Source: Campanula takesimana
Lineage: Eukaryota; Streptophyta; Magnoliopsida; Asterales; Campanulaceae
NCBI GenBank assembly: GCA_026119855.1
Contig: JAOWBW010000162.1
Location: 1,059,076-1,123,075 of the forward strand
DNA length: 64,000 nt
Reading direction: 5' to 3'
Shown here: in pieces, positions 33,201 to 43,589 of the stretch
Layout: each line of letters starts with the position of its first letter
Numbering within the stretch: position 1 is the stretch's first letter
Program-made: the position numbers and the translations under genes
Notes under the pieces: model-generated
Seen by the model: only the letters and a program-made list of their open reading frames with translations
What the model was told of the DNA's origin: nothing
Database searches by the model: none

Positions 33201-34123
33201 AACTAGGAAACAAAAGTTGCTAAAACTGTTATGCTGATAGATTATACCCAACGAATGTTTACACGCATTCTGGAAACTTCTAGATCAGAACAGTTAATTC
33301 TACGAAGTCGACTTAAAAATCTGGTTCTGAAATATCTTAAACTCGGCTTCATTAAATTTGTTTTCTTAACCTTTGCTCTGCCCCTCAATATACTTTCCTC
33401 TAATAGATTTTCCTGTATCAGGTAGAAATTTGATAGTCCCGTATCCGAGAATACACCTCAACATAAATCAAAGAGTGAGGACAAACATGCATATATAGCA
33501 CAAAACATTGTCCACTTTACGAAATAGATATGCCTAAGTCTTCAAAGACTCACATTCTCGATTCTCAAACCAACTATCCCCAATGAAACCAACAATATTA
33601 CCACCAGTCCCATGCCTGGTATACCATAAGAGTAGGAACAGTCGACATCAATATCATACTATTACAATATTCTTATCTCAAATATGCGATTTATATACAA
33701 AAAGTAATTGCTATCTCAAGAGTCCTTGATACAGTCGCCAATTCATACATCTCATAATAATTTAAACCATCTCAAACTATAATTTCTCAAGTAGTCCAAT
33801 AACCTTGTAGAAATAAAACCCAAATAAAACCAAAAATATTTCTTACTAAATGATAACTAACGATCAAAACAAATGACCAAACCCCAAGAATGAAATTCAT
33901 AAATTTTCGAGGTATTACATTCTTTTCCCTTAAAGGAAATTCGTTCTCGAATCCTCTAGGATCATGTTCCTCAAATCCTCCATAAAAAAAATGCAACTAA
34001 TTGTCCTCAAGGAAAGCTTAGTTTTCCTAATCGTCCAAAATCATAATATATGAGTATCCAAACCTACTCAATACTAGAGTTCTTATCCCTTTCAAGATCT
34101 AATCACAAAGCTCTGATACCAAC
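30265..34123 (-). other. non-coding interior of the LARD-like element
   Basis: AT-rich, with no Gag, protease, RT or integrase motif in any frame I read. Its ends are functional-looking: primer site at 34121-34104 and polypurine tract AAGGGGGGTAGAA at 30277-30265 (minus strand). Near 33915-33960 (minus strand) there is a second polypurine-like tract followed by TGTAATACCTCG, which looks like the start of a different LTR. Unrecognised frames of about 100 codons at 32899-33223 overlap on both strands and give no family. Confidence 0.6.
34104..34121 (-). promoter_or_regulatory. primer binding site of LARD-like element
   Basis: Minus-strand TGGTATCAGAGCTTTGTG begins two bases after the LTR; its first 12 bases match the tRNA-iMet complement used by the Tekay-like element at 18623. 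Confidence 0.85.
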
Positions 34124-36483
34124 TGTCACGCCCCGGAAATCAATAATCCCATATATATAAAATTTACATAATATGCAACTCCAAAATACTAAATACCAAA
34201 CTTGGCGCGTGAATCCAACCCTCAATCCAATACCATCAAATAACACCTCAACGAGATTACAACTCGGAGACAACTTACAAAGGCGGAAGAAAGAACATCT
34301 AGCAGCAGATATAACCAAAGTACAACCGGACATACATACTTTAAACGACCACGATCTCAACGAATGATATACAAAAGCGCCATGGAGCATTACCCTAAGA
34401 GAAGGTAACCTGCTCGACCGATCTCAGCCACATTCGATCTCACAACGTACTATCACTTGCTTCCTGGGGGGGGGGGGTTAAGGAAACAAAGATAAAAAGA
34501 AACGGGGTGAGATAAATCTCAGTAAGTTACTACATTAACTACATGATATGCATACATGTAAGTATGAACAAGAAATAACATCACGTATCACGTATCATCA
34601 AGTAGCATACAACACGGGTAGTTATACCAACCCATTATGCAACATATAAAGCGGAAGCACACATTACAAAAGATATTTCTTGCACCTTATTCCTCCAACC
34701 CATTCATATACCATAACTGACGATGTTGCAGTCGTTGAAGTCAGCTCTCATATTTGATGTAGCTTCACAATATTGGTGGAGACCTGTTACCCAGTACCCC
34801 AACCCAAGAACAATTAAAAGCTATCTAACTATTGTGCATGATTGCTCCAATAATTAGGGAAGCAAGACCCTTACTTTGGCCAAAAGTAAGAGCAACGGCC
34901 ACAGATGCATAGGCCTACGTTTATTGCTAAGCCCCAGCTCTCACAATATGCGCAAACCTATACACCCCCGACAAGTAAACCAGCTGGACACACATAAAAT
35001 TCACACAAGTAGTATTTACTTGATTGAAATACGGGAAACAAATTTCAACTTGGGGCAAATCCAAAAGTAGTGGACTAGCCCTTTTTCTTTAATAATGTGG
35101 AATGTAATCATTGCACATTCACAGGTACGCATTTAGCACATTAAGTGTCTAAAATAATCTCCATACAATCATCATAGTCAAATAATTGTTAACTATTCCA
35201 TTCACAATTTGAATCCGTACTCCTAGGTACATTCCTAAGATAATACACATTAAACACACTCATTATTGGCCACTCATCGGAGCTACTTAGCTCACAATAC
35301 GCTTATCTAGCTATTCGAGGTCAACCCCTAGGTTCTAGACCAAGTCGGAACCTAAACACATTGATTCTAGGATTTATCAGTTTTTCAGAACACTGTGCGG
35401 TCGCCCGGAATGATCTGTGCGGTCGCACACTTTAGTATTTTCCAAGAACAAAACCTTTCAGAAGATTGTGCGGTCGCACACCCAAACTGGGCGGCCGCAC
35501 AACTCCATCGAACTACCAGGAATTTCCTCCTTTCATCCTAACACTCAAACTCAACATTGTTGACTCAACCTAGTTTCAATTCAAGAACCAAATACATATA
35601 GAGAGTGATATCAAAGTTAACAAATGGTACTTGTGGTCCATTACTACTCATCCAACCCGGATTTCACCTGTAATTCACAATATCTAATTTGTATAATGAA
35701 GTCTAAAAATGACCTCTAAGCTTATAAAAGCTTTCCATAACAACAACAATTTATCCTAAAACTACCCAAAACACAATTAAATTCCAAACTTCCTATAAAC
35801 CAACAATTAACAACCCAAGCATCATAGATCATAATTATGAGTGTTAATATACAAGAAAAGGGGTAAGTAACTTACTTGCTACAAAAATAGAACCGAAAAT
35901 AATACCGATGACATTTTTTTCTGAATAGCCGGATTTGATCTACTCGATGCCACGAACATTTTGGTGAAGTCGGATCTTGAAACAAATAAATATTGAAGGA
36001 GTAATTGAAGAGAGAGTGGATGAACTCTTCGTAGAACAGAAGGAGTAGAGAGGGGAAATCTTCCCAGAGAAAGAAAGAAAAAGAAAGAAAAGGGAAAGTG
36101 TGGGTGTCGGCAGAGAGAGAGGGAGAAAATGGTTTATATAATTTCCATGTTACACTTAGGCCCCTCCAAGATTAACCAATTACATTTAAACCCCAAGGTT
36201 TCGACTTTAACATTTAAACCCCTTGCCATAAATCACAAATACTAACTCAACTATTTTAGCTTCTACTCAAGCTAATAAATCTTTTTGCAACTAAAATATT
36301 TTTATTCAACATTTTACTAGAATCAAATAAGTCTTTTTTTTTTTAAAAAAAATAATCAAACTGACAAAATTAAGTTATAAGATAATATTCAGTGTAAAAT
36401 TTATATAAAATTGGGACGGTTCGTCACCCATAAATGCTCAACTTATTACTAAAAAAATAGTGCCGGGGTTTCGGGTCGTTACA
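34124..36483 (-). repeat. 5' LTR of LARD-like element (right copy)
   Basis: Almost identical to 27909-30264. It differs by about ten substitutions and by G-run and T/A-run lengths (for example the G run near 34467). It carries the same GC-rich dyad cluster at about 35394-35505. Confidence 0.9.
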
Positions 36484-36916
36484 TAGAGTACAACATCTTC
36501 TCTTTAACCCCATGGGCTATCACCTTAGCTCCTTTTGTGACTTCCCAAGACCCACCAGTGAAGGTCACACCATACCCTTCATCATCAAGTTGTCCCACGG
36601 AAATCACCCTCCTTCTCAAGTCCGGAACATGCATCACATCGTGCAATTGTAAAACATCCCCGTTAGGTGTCTTCATCATCATATCCCCCTTACCTTTGAT
36701 CTTCAAAGGTTGATCATCACCAAGATAAACAACCCCAAAATCTCCCGGTGTGTATCGCTCCATTGTTTCTGCATCCCCACTAGCATGACAAGAAGCTCTA
36801 GAATCCAACACCCAATCTTCACCCGACTGATCCTCTCCTAGGATTAATACATCTCCATCATCCACCACGTGTGCATCACCATCCTTATCCGGACAGTCAT
36901 AACTGATATGACCCAT
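36484..36916 (-). pseudogene. copia zinc-knuckle and protease region, degenerate
   Basis: The minus-strand frame begins inside the CCHC knuckle (MGHISYDCP) and reads through the protease: WVLDSRASCHAS, VYLGDDQPLKI, MHVPDLRRRVISVGQL. In copia proteases the active site is DSG(A/S); here Gly is replaced by Arg, so the enzyme should be dead. Just upstream the second Cys-side codon of the knuckle is a TAA stop (about 36929). The frame ends at the TAGAG insertion site of the LARD-like element. Confidence 0.8.
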
Positions 36917-37033
36917 CGCGCCACAATTTTAGCACTTGACCGACTTTTTCCCCTTTTTCGGTCCTCCCCTTCCCCTTGTTCTCTCCACCCTAAGTGCAGC
37001 CCCATATGCAGAAGACTCTCCCCTTTTCTCTTT

Positions 37034-37615
37034 CTATCTCAACTCCTCTTGAAGGATGAGATCTCTAACTTCCGTATACGCCAATGGTGTTTTCGACGTA
37101 CTAATCGTTGTGACAGTTACCTCCCAACTATCTGGCAACGATTCTAGTAGAAAACATGCTAACACTTCATCGGAGAAAGTAACATCAACACTTTTCAATT
37201 GGTCCACCATACCTTTGAAACTGCCGATATGACTCGCTCCTGTCTGCCCCTCCGACATCTTCGTATTCGCAAACCTCTTTATCAAGTGCACCTTATTGAT
37301 ATTAGACGGCTTCTCATACATGTCTGACAGCATCTGTAGCAACCCCACTGTTGTCTTGGCCTCCATCGCGTTCCGTGCAACGTCGTCGGTTAGAGCGCTC
37401 CTTACTGATCCTAACGCCTTCCGATCTAACGTCTCCCAATCCCCTTGTGACATGTCTTCGGGTTTCTCCTTTAAGGGTTTATGAAGATCCGTACAATATA
37501 GGTAATCTTCAACCCTTGTCCTCAAAAACGTGAAATTCACACCGTTGAATTTCTCGATTGAGTTCTTCATCTTGATTGTCACAAAGTCCCCAAGAACGTG
37601 ATTCAAAATAATCAA
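37034..37615 (-). pseudogene. copia Gag (UBN2-type), interrupted
   Basis: About 190 codons on the minus strand: IEKFNGVNFTFLRTRVEDYL, then DRKALGSVRSALTDDV and FANTKMSEGQTGASHI, LESLPDSWEVTV and YTEVRDLILQEELR, the standard copia Gag blocks. The frame ends in TAG at 37034. A Gly/Arg/Lys-rich linker then runs to the zinc knuckle, which has a second stop. A start Met probably lies at 37570 (MKNSIEKF). The primer site TGGTATCAAGAGC lies just upstream, next to the LTR. Confidence 0.8.
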
Positions 37616-37660
37616 CTAATGAAACTTTGAATCCTCCTAACCAAAGCTCTTGATACCAGT

Positions 37661-38173
37661 GGTTGGGAATTTAGTGGTACCCCGTTGCAATCTAGATAAA
37701 GAACAACAAACCCACAAGCACAATAATGAGAGAATCACACATACAAGAACACAAGAATTGTTTACCCGGTTCGTTCAACACATGAACTACGTCCGGGGGC
37801 AATTGCCAAGTCAATATATTATTAGACACCTTCTAATATGTTGCTACAATGTGTCCTAGGTCGTGACTATGCTTATATAGCAGTACAAGGAAGATCTAAA
37901 TCAAATTAAGAAGAGATTGTGTCAAAATATGAAACAAGTCAGCCCAGCCGCATACAAAGCGCCCACTTGGGTCGAGGCGAGCGCCCGCTTGAATTAATTT
38001 CCCCCAGGCGGATCAACTCACTGTCCACTTGAGCGCCCGCCTGGTCCAGGGCAAGCGCCCGCCTGCTCTTCCGCCAGGAACTCCACCTCCGGTTTGAACC
38101 CTTTTTGATCTCCACCAACTCCCCCGACTTAGACTCCTTTTCTTCCTCATAGTTTAGGACTCCAATCCTAACA
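37661..38173 (-). repeat. 5' LTR of copia element (right copy)
   Basis: GGTTGGGAATTTAGTGGTAC (first T mutated to G) to ACTCCAATCCTAACA. GC-rich GAGCGCCCGC-type cluster at about 37960-38065. Confidence 0.88.
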
Positions 38174-38528
38174 TATCAGCCCGAATCTTGGGTCGTTGAG
38201 CTGCAGGAGGCACTACCCTGGCCTCATAAAAACCACCATCTCGGAAATCCCCTTGAACCGGATCTTCGCGGCGGAGGTGTTCCCCACGAGGATCTGCCCG
38301 ATTTCTAGGTTTTTTGTTGTCACGCCCACCAATACCATTCGCTAATACTGCCAGAAGTTCAGTATGACGAGCTGCTGCTTCTTGTGACGCGGTAGTAGTT
38401 GCCTGTACTAGCTGCGCCTGAGATTCAGTAAGTTGTCGCATACTGTCTTGCATACTGGTTGTCAAAGCGGCGATAAGGTTCTTGATATCGTTGGCCATCC
38501 TCCAAGGATCGTCCTTTTCTGATACCAA
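38174..38528 (-). pseudogene. gag N-terminal half of outer Ty3 element
   Basis: The minus-strand frame directly follows the primer site and encodes the Gag N terminus (probable start MANDIKNLIAALTTS, then the Ser/Gln-rich helix and DPRGEHLRREDPVQGDF). It breaks at the TATCA duplication of the copia insertion, and its continuation is at 26910. Confidence 0.8.
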
Positions 38529-38529
38529 T

Positions 38530-39022
38530 TGATGTAAAAGAGTTGCAGCGGAATTAAAATAAAAATAACCGGATAGGCAATTAATCGAATCAACGAATTA
38601 ATTGACCCAATTCGAATCCACGAATTAGGGTTTGGCAAGAACAACACCAAGATGATGAGATTCTTGTGTAAACGAAGGAATCCACCTTCAAACAAACCAA
38701 CAATGGTTTTCTAGGGTTTAACCCAAAGTTGCAATTGAATAACTAAACACAATGAATAATGTTTACAAACCCTAAAATAGGTTTTATACTCCCAAAAACG
38801 AAAGCAAGAAAAATACCAAAAATACCCTAAATTGTTTAATTAAACCAAAAACGTAAACTGCATAAAAATCCTGTCTGGCAAGCAGGCGGGCGCTTGGCCT
38901 TGACCAGGCGGGCACCCTTGACGGCAGAACGATTGCTTGAATTCCAGGCGGGCGCCTGGTCTCACCCAAGCGGGCGCTCGGTCCTTCGGTTGGGCTGCTG
39001 TTCTCGATCACGCGCTACGTCA
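38530..39022 (-). repeat. 5' LTR of outer Ty3 element (right copy)
   Basis: TGATGTAAAAGAGTTGCAGC to CGATCACGCGCTACGTCA, 493 bases, followed by TSD AAGGA. On its internal side (38519-38528, minus strand) is the primer site TGGTATCAGA. Carries the CAGGCGGGCGC motif cluster at 38883-38990. Confidence 0.88.
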
Positions 39023-39266
39023 AAGGAGTACCTTCTTTTCCTAATTTATATATTTTGTTTGCCTTCAAGATAAATAATAAATTTTCTAATGACTGGCTCA
39101 ATAGTAAAAGTTAAGTCTCACAATCTGTAGTGTCTAGAGTTCGATCATCTCTTTGATTCCTGGCTAGCAAGAACATTGTAAAAAAAAAAAAAAAAAAAAA
39201 AAATCATACAGTGTCAGGGTGATCTATGCCTTTGTATAGGTTTGCAAGTGCACCCATCAAACTACA

Positions 39267-39354
39267 TTGTGTGTCAAATTCAGTGATAAATTGTTAGCTT
39301 ATGTACTTTATTGTGTGTCAAATTCAGTGATAAATTGTTAGCTTATGTACTTTA
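39267..39354. repeat. 44-bp direct tandem duplication
   Basis: TTGTGTGTCAAATTCAGTGA...TATGTACTTTA occurs twice back to back with no difference I can see. Confidence 0.85.
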
Positions 39355-40568
39355 AAGTTGTGAGTTCAAATCCTATAACCATTGCTGGATGTACGTAGAA
39401 GCCGAGTCACTTAACCCACCCACCCCCCTGAATTTTTCGTTTACTCCACATTGGGCCTTGAGATTTTTTTATTATTTTTTTCTTCGCTTTGTAATTGATC
39501 TCCCTCAAATTTTATATCTGAACCCCTCAAAATTGTAAACTTCTCCCTCCATCCCATAATATACGTAGTGCTCTCTGTTTTTAGTTTGCACCAAAGTAAA
39601 TATTTCACTTTGAAGTAAAAAAACAATTTTTGTGCAATTTTACTATCATACATACAAGTAATATACAGTAAAACGCATTTTATAAATTATTGGCAAATTG
39701 AATATGACATTTGTTTAGGATAAATGAAGTATATTTTATAGTAAAACAATATAGTCCATCAAATTTTAGTTGACTAGCTAAGAATTTTAATTGACGGGAA
39801 TACATATTTATGTTCTAATAATCAAATTTTCCAAATGAAAAACCAGTCTTTTATGAGATCCACTCTACTTTTGCTTTGCAGCCAAGTTAAATTTTATTTC
39901 CTTATATGCTTGTAACCGATGATTAACTAAATTTTGGATAATATTTGTTTGGACCCCGGTTAATGTTATGTTATTTATTTGTCACTAGTGTGATAGTCAA
40001 AGTTTAATTCGATATAAACATTATTATTATTATTACTATGATCATCACTATTATTTGAACTCATGACTATAAAAAATAGTTTTTAAACATTTTTATATTT
40101 TATATCTTTGATGGTACATTTTTTTACCTTAAAACTTGAGAACCCCCCTCCCCCTTTACCAAAATTTCAGAGTTCGCCACTCCTTATAACAATTATATTT
40201 TTCACAAAAAATATCTAAATTTGCCACTGCAAGTGCATGTTAAAATTGCAGTTGTTCATGGTTGCGTTTTTACTTAAAATTGTACTATAACACTATAATG
40301 ATATGTGTGAGTTTTTGGTGTTCTTAGTAGATTATACGTGAAAGTTATAATAGTATGATGTTTCATGAGCAAGTATTTAGTACTTTTTTTAATAAATTCC
40401 ACATCAAGCTAAAAAAAGTTGGACATTAGTATTCATTAGAAGATGGTTTTTATTATTATTGTTATTATTTATTTTTTGAGGTTATTAAGGCAAGTACTTT
40501 GCAAGTTTGCAATTGCGGTAGGGTCTGATAATATAAATTTCCTGCAAGGCCAGACACGAAAAAGTAGG

Positions 40569-40700
40569 TTTTGGGGGAAACTAGTTTCTCTCTAAATTAC
40601 AGAAAATCCATTTTTTTTCTACATACAATCATTTGACGAACATTTTAAAACTGTTTGAAAAGCAAAAAAATTTATAATTTAGGGAGAAACTAGTTTCCGA
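40569..40700. mobile_element. MITE with GGGGGAAACTAGTTTC ends, copy 2
   Basis: TTTTGGGGGAAACTAGTTTC at the left and AGGGAGAAACTAGTTTCC at the right, same family as 7231-7390 and 55672-55810. Confidence 0.6.
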
Positions 40701-41078
40701 TTTTGTGGGCAAGAGTCTTTTGTATCATGTCATTGGATCTCTTGTTAATAATATATATGGTCTATCCATCCCTAAATAAAATATTATATTTTCATTTTAA
40801 ATATTTAAGAAAAAAAATATTATTGATTATATTAATTTGGGTAACAAATCATTAAAAACAAATATAAATTAGACAATATTTATTTACATACATATTTTTT
40901 CAAAAAAATAAACATTCAATTGGTAGTAAATTTTTGGTCATTGCCACTAAGTTTCTTTCTTTAAAAGCTATATCTATCTTCCTTTTTATGCATGCCATGT
41001 TAGATAAAATATTTTCAATCAAGAAGAAAAAAATAGAAAACGTTCCCTAAGAGATGCCAATAAAATATTTTAAATAAT

Positions 41079-41645
41079 TGTAATCATTTATCCAAGACTT
41101 TTAAACATTTTTAAATCAATAAAGCACCACCTTGGTTAAATTGCACAGATATTATTTCAAAAACAAAATAAAATTAAAATTACAATCATTATTTTATGAC
41201 AAACAAAATTGAAAAGTAAAACATAAAAAAATCCATGAGTGAACAAGAACAATTCACACATACTCCCTCCGTCCCACCCGAATTAGGATTTTTGGGTTGG
41301 GCACGGAGATTAAGGAAACAGTGTTAGTGGAGTAGGTGTTGTGAGTATGAAAAGTAAATTAGGAGAGAGAAAGTGGGGTAGAAAATAATGAGCGAAAAGT
41401 TGTTGTGAGTGTGAATGTGGGTCCCATTAAATAAAACACTTCTATTTTTGGGTTGTCCTAATTCGAATGGGACACTCAAAATAAAAATTTGTTTTAATTC
41501 GAATGGGACGGAAGGAGTATTTATTTGCTAACCTTTGTGCTCATAGTGTACTCGAGCCGTTTCAAGATACTTTCGTAAAATGATAAATTTCAATAAGAAT
41601 AATAGTCCATGATGAACTATAATAGAAAAAATTTGGTATTTCAAT
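41079..41645. repeat. duplicated segment, copy 1 (contains a Stowaway)
   Basis: The sequence around TGTAATCATTTATCCAAGAC and CTCGAGCCGTTTCAAGATAC is repeated, diverged, at 44115-44450. This copy is longer because a 255-base Stowaway lies in it. Confidence 0.8.
41263..41517. mobile_element. Stowaway-like MITE with a local empty site
   Basis: CTCCCTCCGTCCCACCCGAA to AATGGGACGGAAGGAG, TA at 41261-41262 and 41518-41519. The duplicated segment at 44115-44450 has a single TA (44320-44321) at the matching place (ATTCACACC then TATTTATTTGC), which proves both the borders and the TA duplication. Confidence 0.92.
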
Positions 41646-41652
41646 AATAAGA

Positions 41653-41719
41653 GTCGTTCTTATGTAGAACGCGTTCTACACTAACGCTAGTGTAGAACGC
41701 GTTCCTAGATAAGAACGAC
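41653..41719. repeat. 67-base hairpin with ACACTAACGCTAGTGT core
   Basis: GTCGTTCTTAT opens and ATAAGAACGAC closes. Between them GAACGCGTTC occurs on both sides of the palindromic core ACACTAACGCTAGTGT. It belongs to the modular hairpin family described for 43415-44640. Confidence 0.85.
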
Positions 41720-41984
41720 ACCGCTCATTATAGATCGAGCATAGACCGGGTTTTTATTTAGCCGATCAGTATAAAATACTCCAAAAATTCAAAATTACAC
41801 ACTAAATACACACAGATCCATACGCCGTAGAAAATTCACTAATGAGAAGGCAGGCATAAAAAAATGAAAAACAAAGAAGGCATTTATCAACAACAGGCAT
41901 ATTAAAAGTAATGAGAAGGCATAAAAAAATAAATGAAAGAAAAGGCAGGCATAAAAATATGAAAAGACAAGAAGGTATTTATTA

Positions 41985-42872
41985 GGCCAAAATACATTTA
42001 CCCCCCCCCCCAAAGTATCCACCGAATCCCACTTTGCCCCCCAGCGCCAAATTTGTCTCACTTTGCCCCCCCAAAGCTTCAATTTGTCCCATTTTCCCCC
42101 CAGCTCCAGACCAGCGTTAGAAAACTAACGGGAATTCCCACGTGACTCATCACGTGATGGGCAATTCTGTCCAGAAAAGTGAGTGCAATTGGGGGGAAAT
42201 TTCTGACATATATATATATACTCCCTCCGTCCCATAACAATGGGCACAGTTTGACTTTTTTTGTCAACTTTGACCATAATTTTATGAATATCTAGATATC
42301 TCTAGACAATTCTAAAAATTGTTAATGATAGTATTTCTAATAGTGAAACAATAACAATTTTTAGAATTTCATAGAGATATTTAGATATTCATAAAATTAT
42401 GGTCAAAGTTGACCAAAAAAGTCAAATTGTGCCCATTGTTATGGGACGGAGGGAGTATATATATATATATATATATATATACTCCCTCAATTGTTTTGTA
42501 GCTTTCGAAAGTTGAAAAAGCACACTTCAATTGTTTTGTAGCTTTCGAAAAATGAACCTGAGAGACAAAACCAGTCAAAAAGTAAAAAGTATTTATTTGA
42601 AAAGTTGAAAAAATAAAAAAATAAAAAATAAATGGGCCCAGATGTGGAATTTACGAAATAGCCCTGCGTTTTTTTTATGATTTTTTTGGTGATGCCCACC
42701 ACGTGATGAGTCACGTGGGAATTCCCGTTAGTTTTCTAACGCTGGTCAGGAGCTGGGGGGGAAAGTGGGACAAATTGAAGCTTTGGGGGGCAAAGTGGGA
42801 CAAATTTGGCGCTGGGGGGCAAAGTGGGATTCGGTGGATACTTTGGGGGGGGGGGGTAAATGTATTTTGGCC
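41985..42872. mobile_element. long-TIR Mutator-like (foldback) element
   Basis: Flanked by a perfect 9-bp duplication TATTTATTA (41976-41984 and 42873-42881). The inverted repeats start GGCCAAAATACATTTACCC and are about 180 bases long and nearly identical, with runs of C or G and the block ACGTGACTCATCACGTGATG. The centre holds a Stowaway (42221-42455) and an (AT)n tract. No coding capacity, so it is non-autonomous. Confidence 0.9.
42221..42455. mobile_element. Stowaway-like MITE inside the long-TIR element
   Basis: CTCCCTCCGTCCCATAACAA to TTGTTATGGGACGGAGGGAG. The inverted repeats extend almost to the centre. It is surrounded by TA repeats. Confidence 0.85.
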
Positions 42873-43589
42873 TATTTATTAACAACATGCATATTAAAAC
42901 TAATGAGAAGGCATATCATTACACATGGGAAGGCATATAATTACAAATGGGAAGGCACTCATATAATTGAAAAGGAAATTGAAAATTAAGGACAAGGCAT
43001 AAACCAAAAGAACAACAAGCATATTAAAACTAATGAGAAGGCATAACTAAAAATAACAACAGGCATGCTAAAACTAATGAGAAGGCAGGCATAATAAAAT
43101 GAAAGACAAGGAAGGCATTTATCAACAACATGCATATTAAAAGTAATGAGAATGCATAAAAAAATGAAAGAAAAGGCATGCATAAAAATATGAAAGACAA
43201 GAAGACATTTATTAACAACAGGCATATTAAAACTAATGAGAAGGCATATCATTACACATGAGAAGGCATAAAACAATGAATGATAAGGCATAAATCAAAT
43301 TGATAACAAGCATATTTTGAACCGGTCGTACCTTCATTAACCGGTTTGCGGTTAATGAACCGTGTGTTTTTTATGCGTTCGACTAATATTTACATGTTTG
43401 CCACCGCTCGATCCAAAAACACGTTTTACCCTAAGGTAGTGTAAAACAAGTTTTTCCCAAGATTTTGTGCAATAATAAAGTGACAAGTATTTTGTAACAG
43501 AGTGAGTCTTAGGAAAAACACGTTTTTCCTTACGCAATGGAAAAACGTGTTTTTCAAAGACGCTGGCATTATTATTCAAAAATAAGGGG

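Larger units (their letters stand above)
27909..36483 (-). mobile_element. LARD-like non-coding LTR retrotransposon
   Basis: LTRs 27909-30264 (2356 bases) and 34124-36483 (2360 bases), flanked by TAGAG (27904-27908 and 36484-36488). On the minus strand the LTR runs TGTAACGACCCGAAACCCCG to CCGGGGCGTGACA, similar in both termini to the Tekay-like LTRs. The primer site (TGGTATCAGAGC, minus strand, 34121-34110) and polypurine tract (beside 30265) are intact. The 3.86-kb interior has no recognisable gag or pol. Long LTRs around a non-coding interior fit the LARD type. About 10 LTR substitutions by eye (about 99.6% identity): recent. Confidence 0.88.
26911..38173 (-). mobile_element. Ty1/copia element, non-autonomous (gag-protease only), with nested insert
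   Basis: LTRs of 513 bases at 26911-27423 and 37661-38173, flanked by TATCA (26906-26910 and 38174-38178), inserted in the gag gene of the outer Ty3 element. Minus-strand order: right LTR, primer site, gag, zinc knuckle, protease, short tail, left LTR. Apart from the nested 8.6-kb insertion the internal region is only about 1.66 kb, and integrase, RT and RNase H are absent. By eye about 16 LTR differences (about 97% identity). Degenerate and non-autonomous. Confidence 0.88.
15146..39022 (-). mobile_element. outer nested element: non-autonomous gag-protease Ty3 retrotransposon
   Basis: LTRs at 15146-15681 and 38530-39022 both run TGATGTAAAAGAG... to ...CTACATCA or CTACGTCA, and the whole is flanked by AAGGA at 15141-15145 and 39023-39027. 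The element lies on the minus strand: primer site beside the right LTR, gag, zinc-knuckle region, protease, then the left (3') LTR. Without the two later insertions its internal region is only about 2.4 kb, and no reverse transcriptase, RNase H or integrase is seen. This resembles gag-only terminal-repeat elements (TR-GAG type) but keeps the protease. It must have depended on a relative for mobility. Confidence 0.88.
39028..41070. other. AT-rich intergenic DNA
   Basis: No gene seen. Contains a 23-base poly(A) run (39181-39203), a 44-base tandem duplication (39267-39354), one half of a Stowaway-like terminus (CTCCCTCCATCCCATAATAT at 39545) and a small MITE (40569-40700). Confidence 0.5.
41835..43310. 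repeat. AAGGCAT-rich minisatellite, interrupted by a MULE
   Basis: Imperfect tandem units containing CAGGCATATTAAAACTAATG, GAGAAGGCAT, AAAAATATGAAAGACAAG and GAAGGCATTTATTAACAACA occupy 41835-41984 and resume at 42873-43310. The array is split by the element at 41985-42872. Frames through it are artefacts of the repeat. Confidence 0.75.

Noticed and set aside
32899..33223. Overlapping ~100-codon frames on both strands in the LARD interior
   Set aside because: No motif, no conservation evidence, and both strands open at once, as expected by chance in AT-poor-in-stop patches.
39355..39400. tRNA-derived SINE or tRNA-like B box (GAGTTCAAATCCT)
   Set aside because: No A box at proper spacing, no poly(A) end or TSD could be tied to it.
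43011..43310. Membrane-protein-like minus-strand frames (Phe/Leu-rich)
   Set aside because: They are translations of the AAGGCAT minisatellite and repeat with its period.
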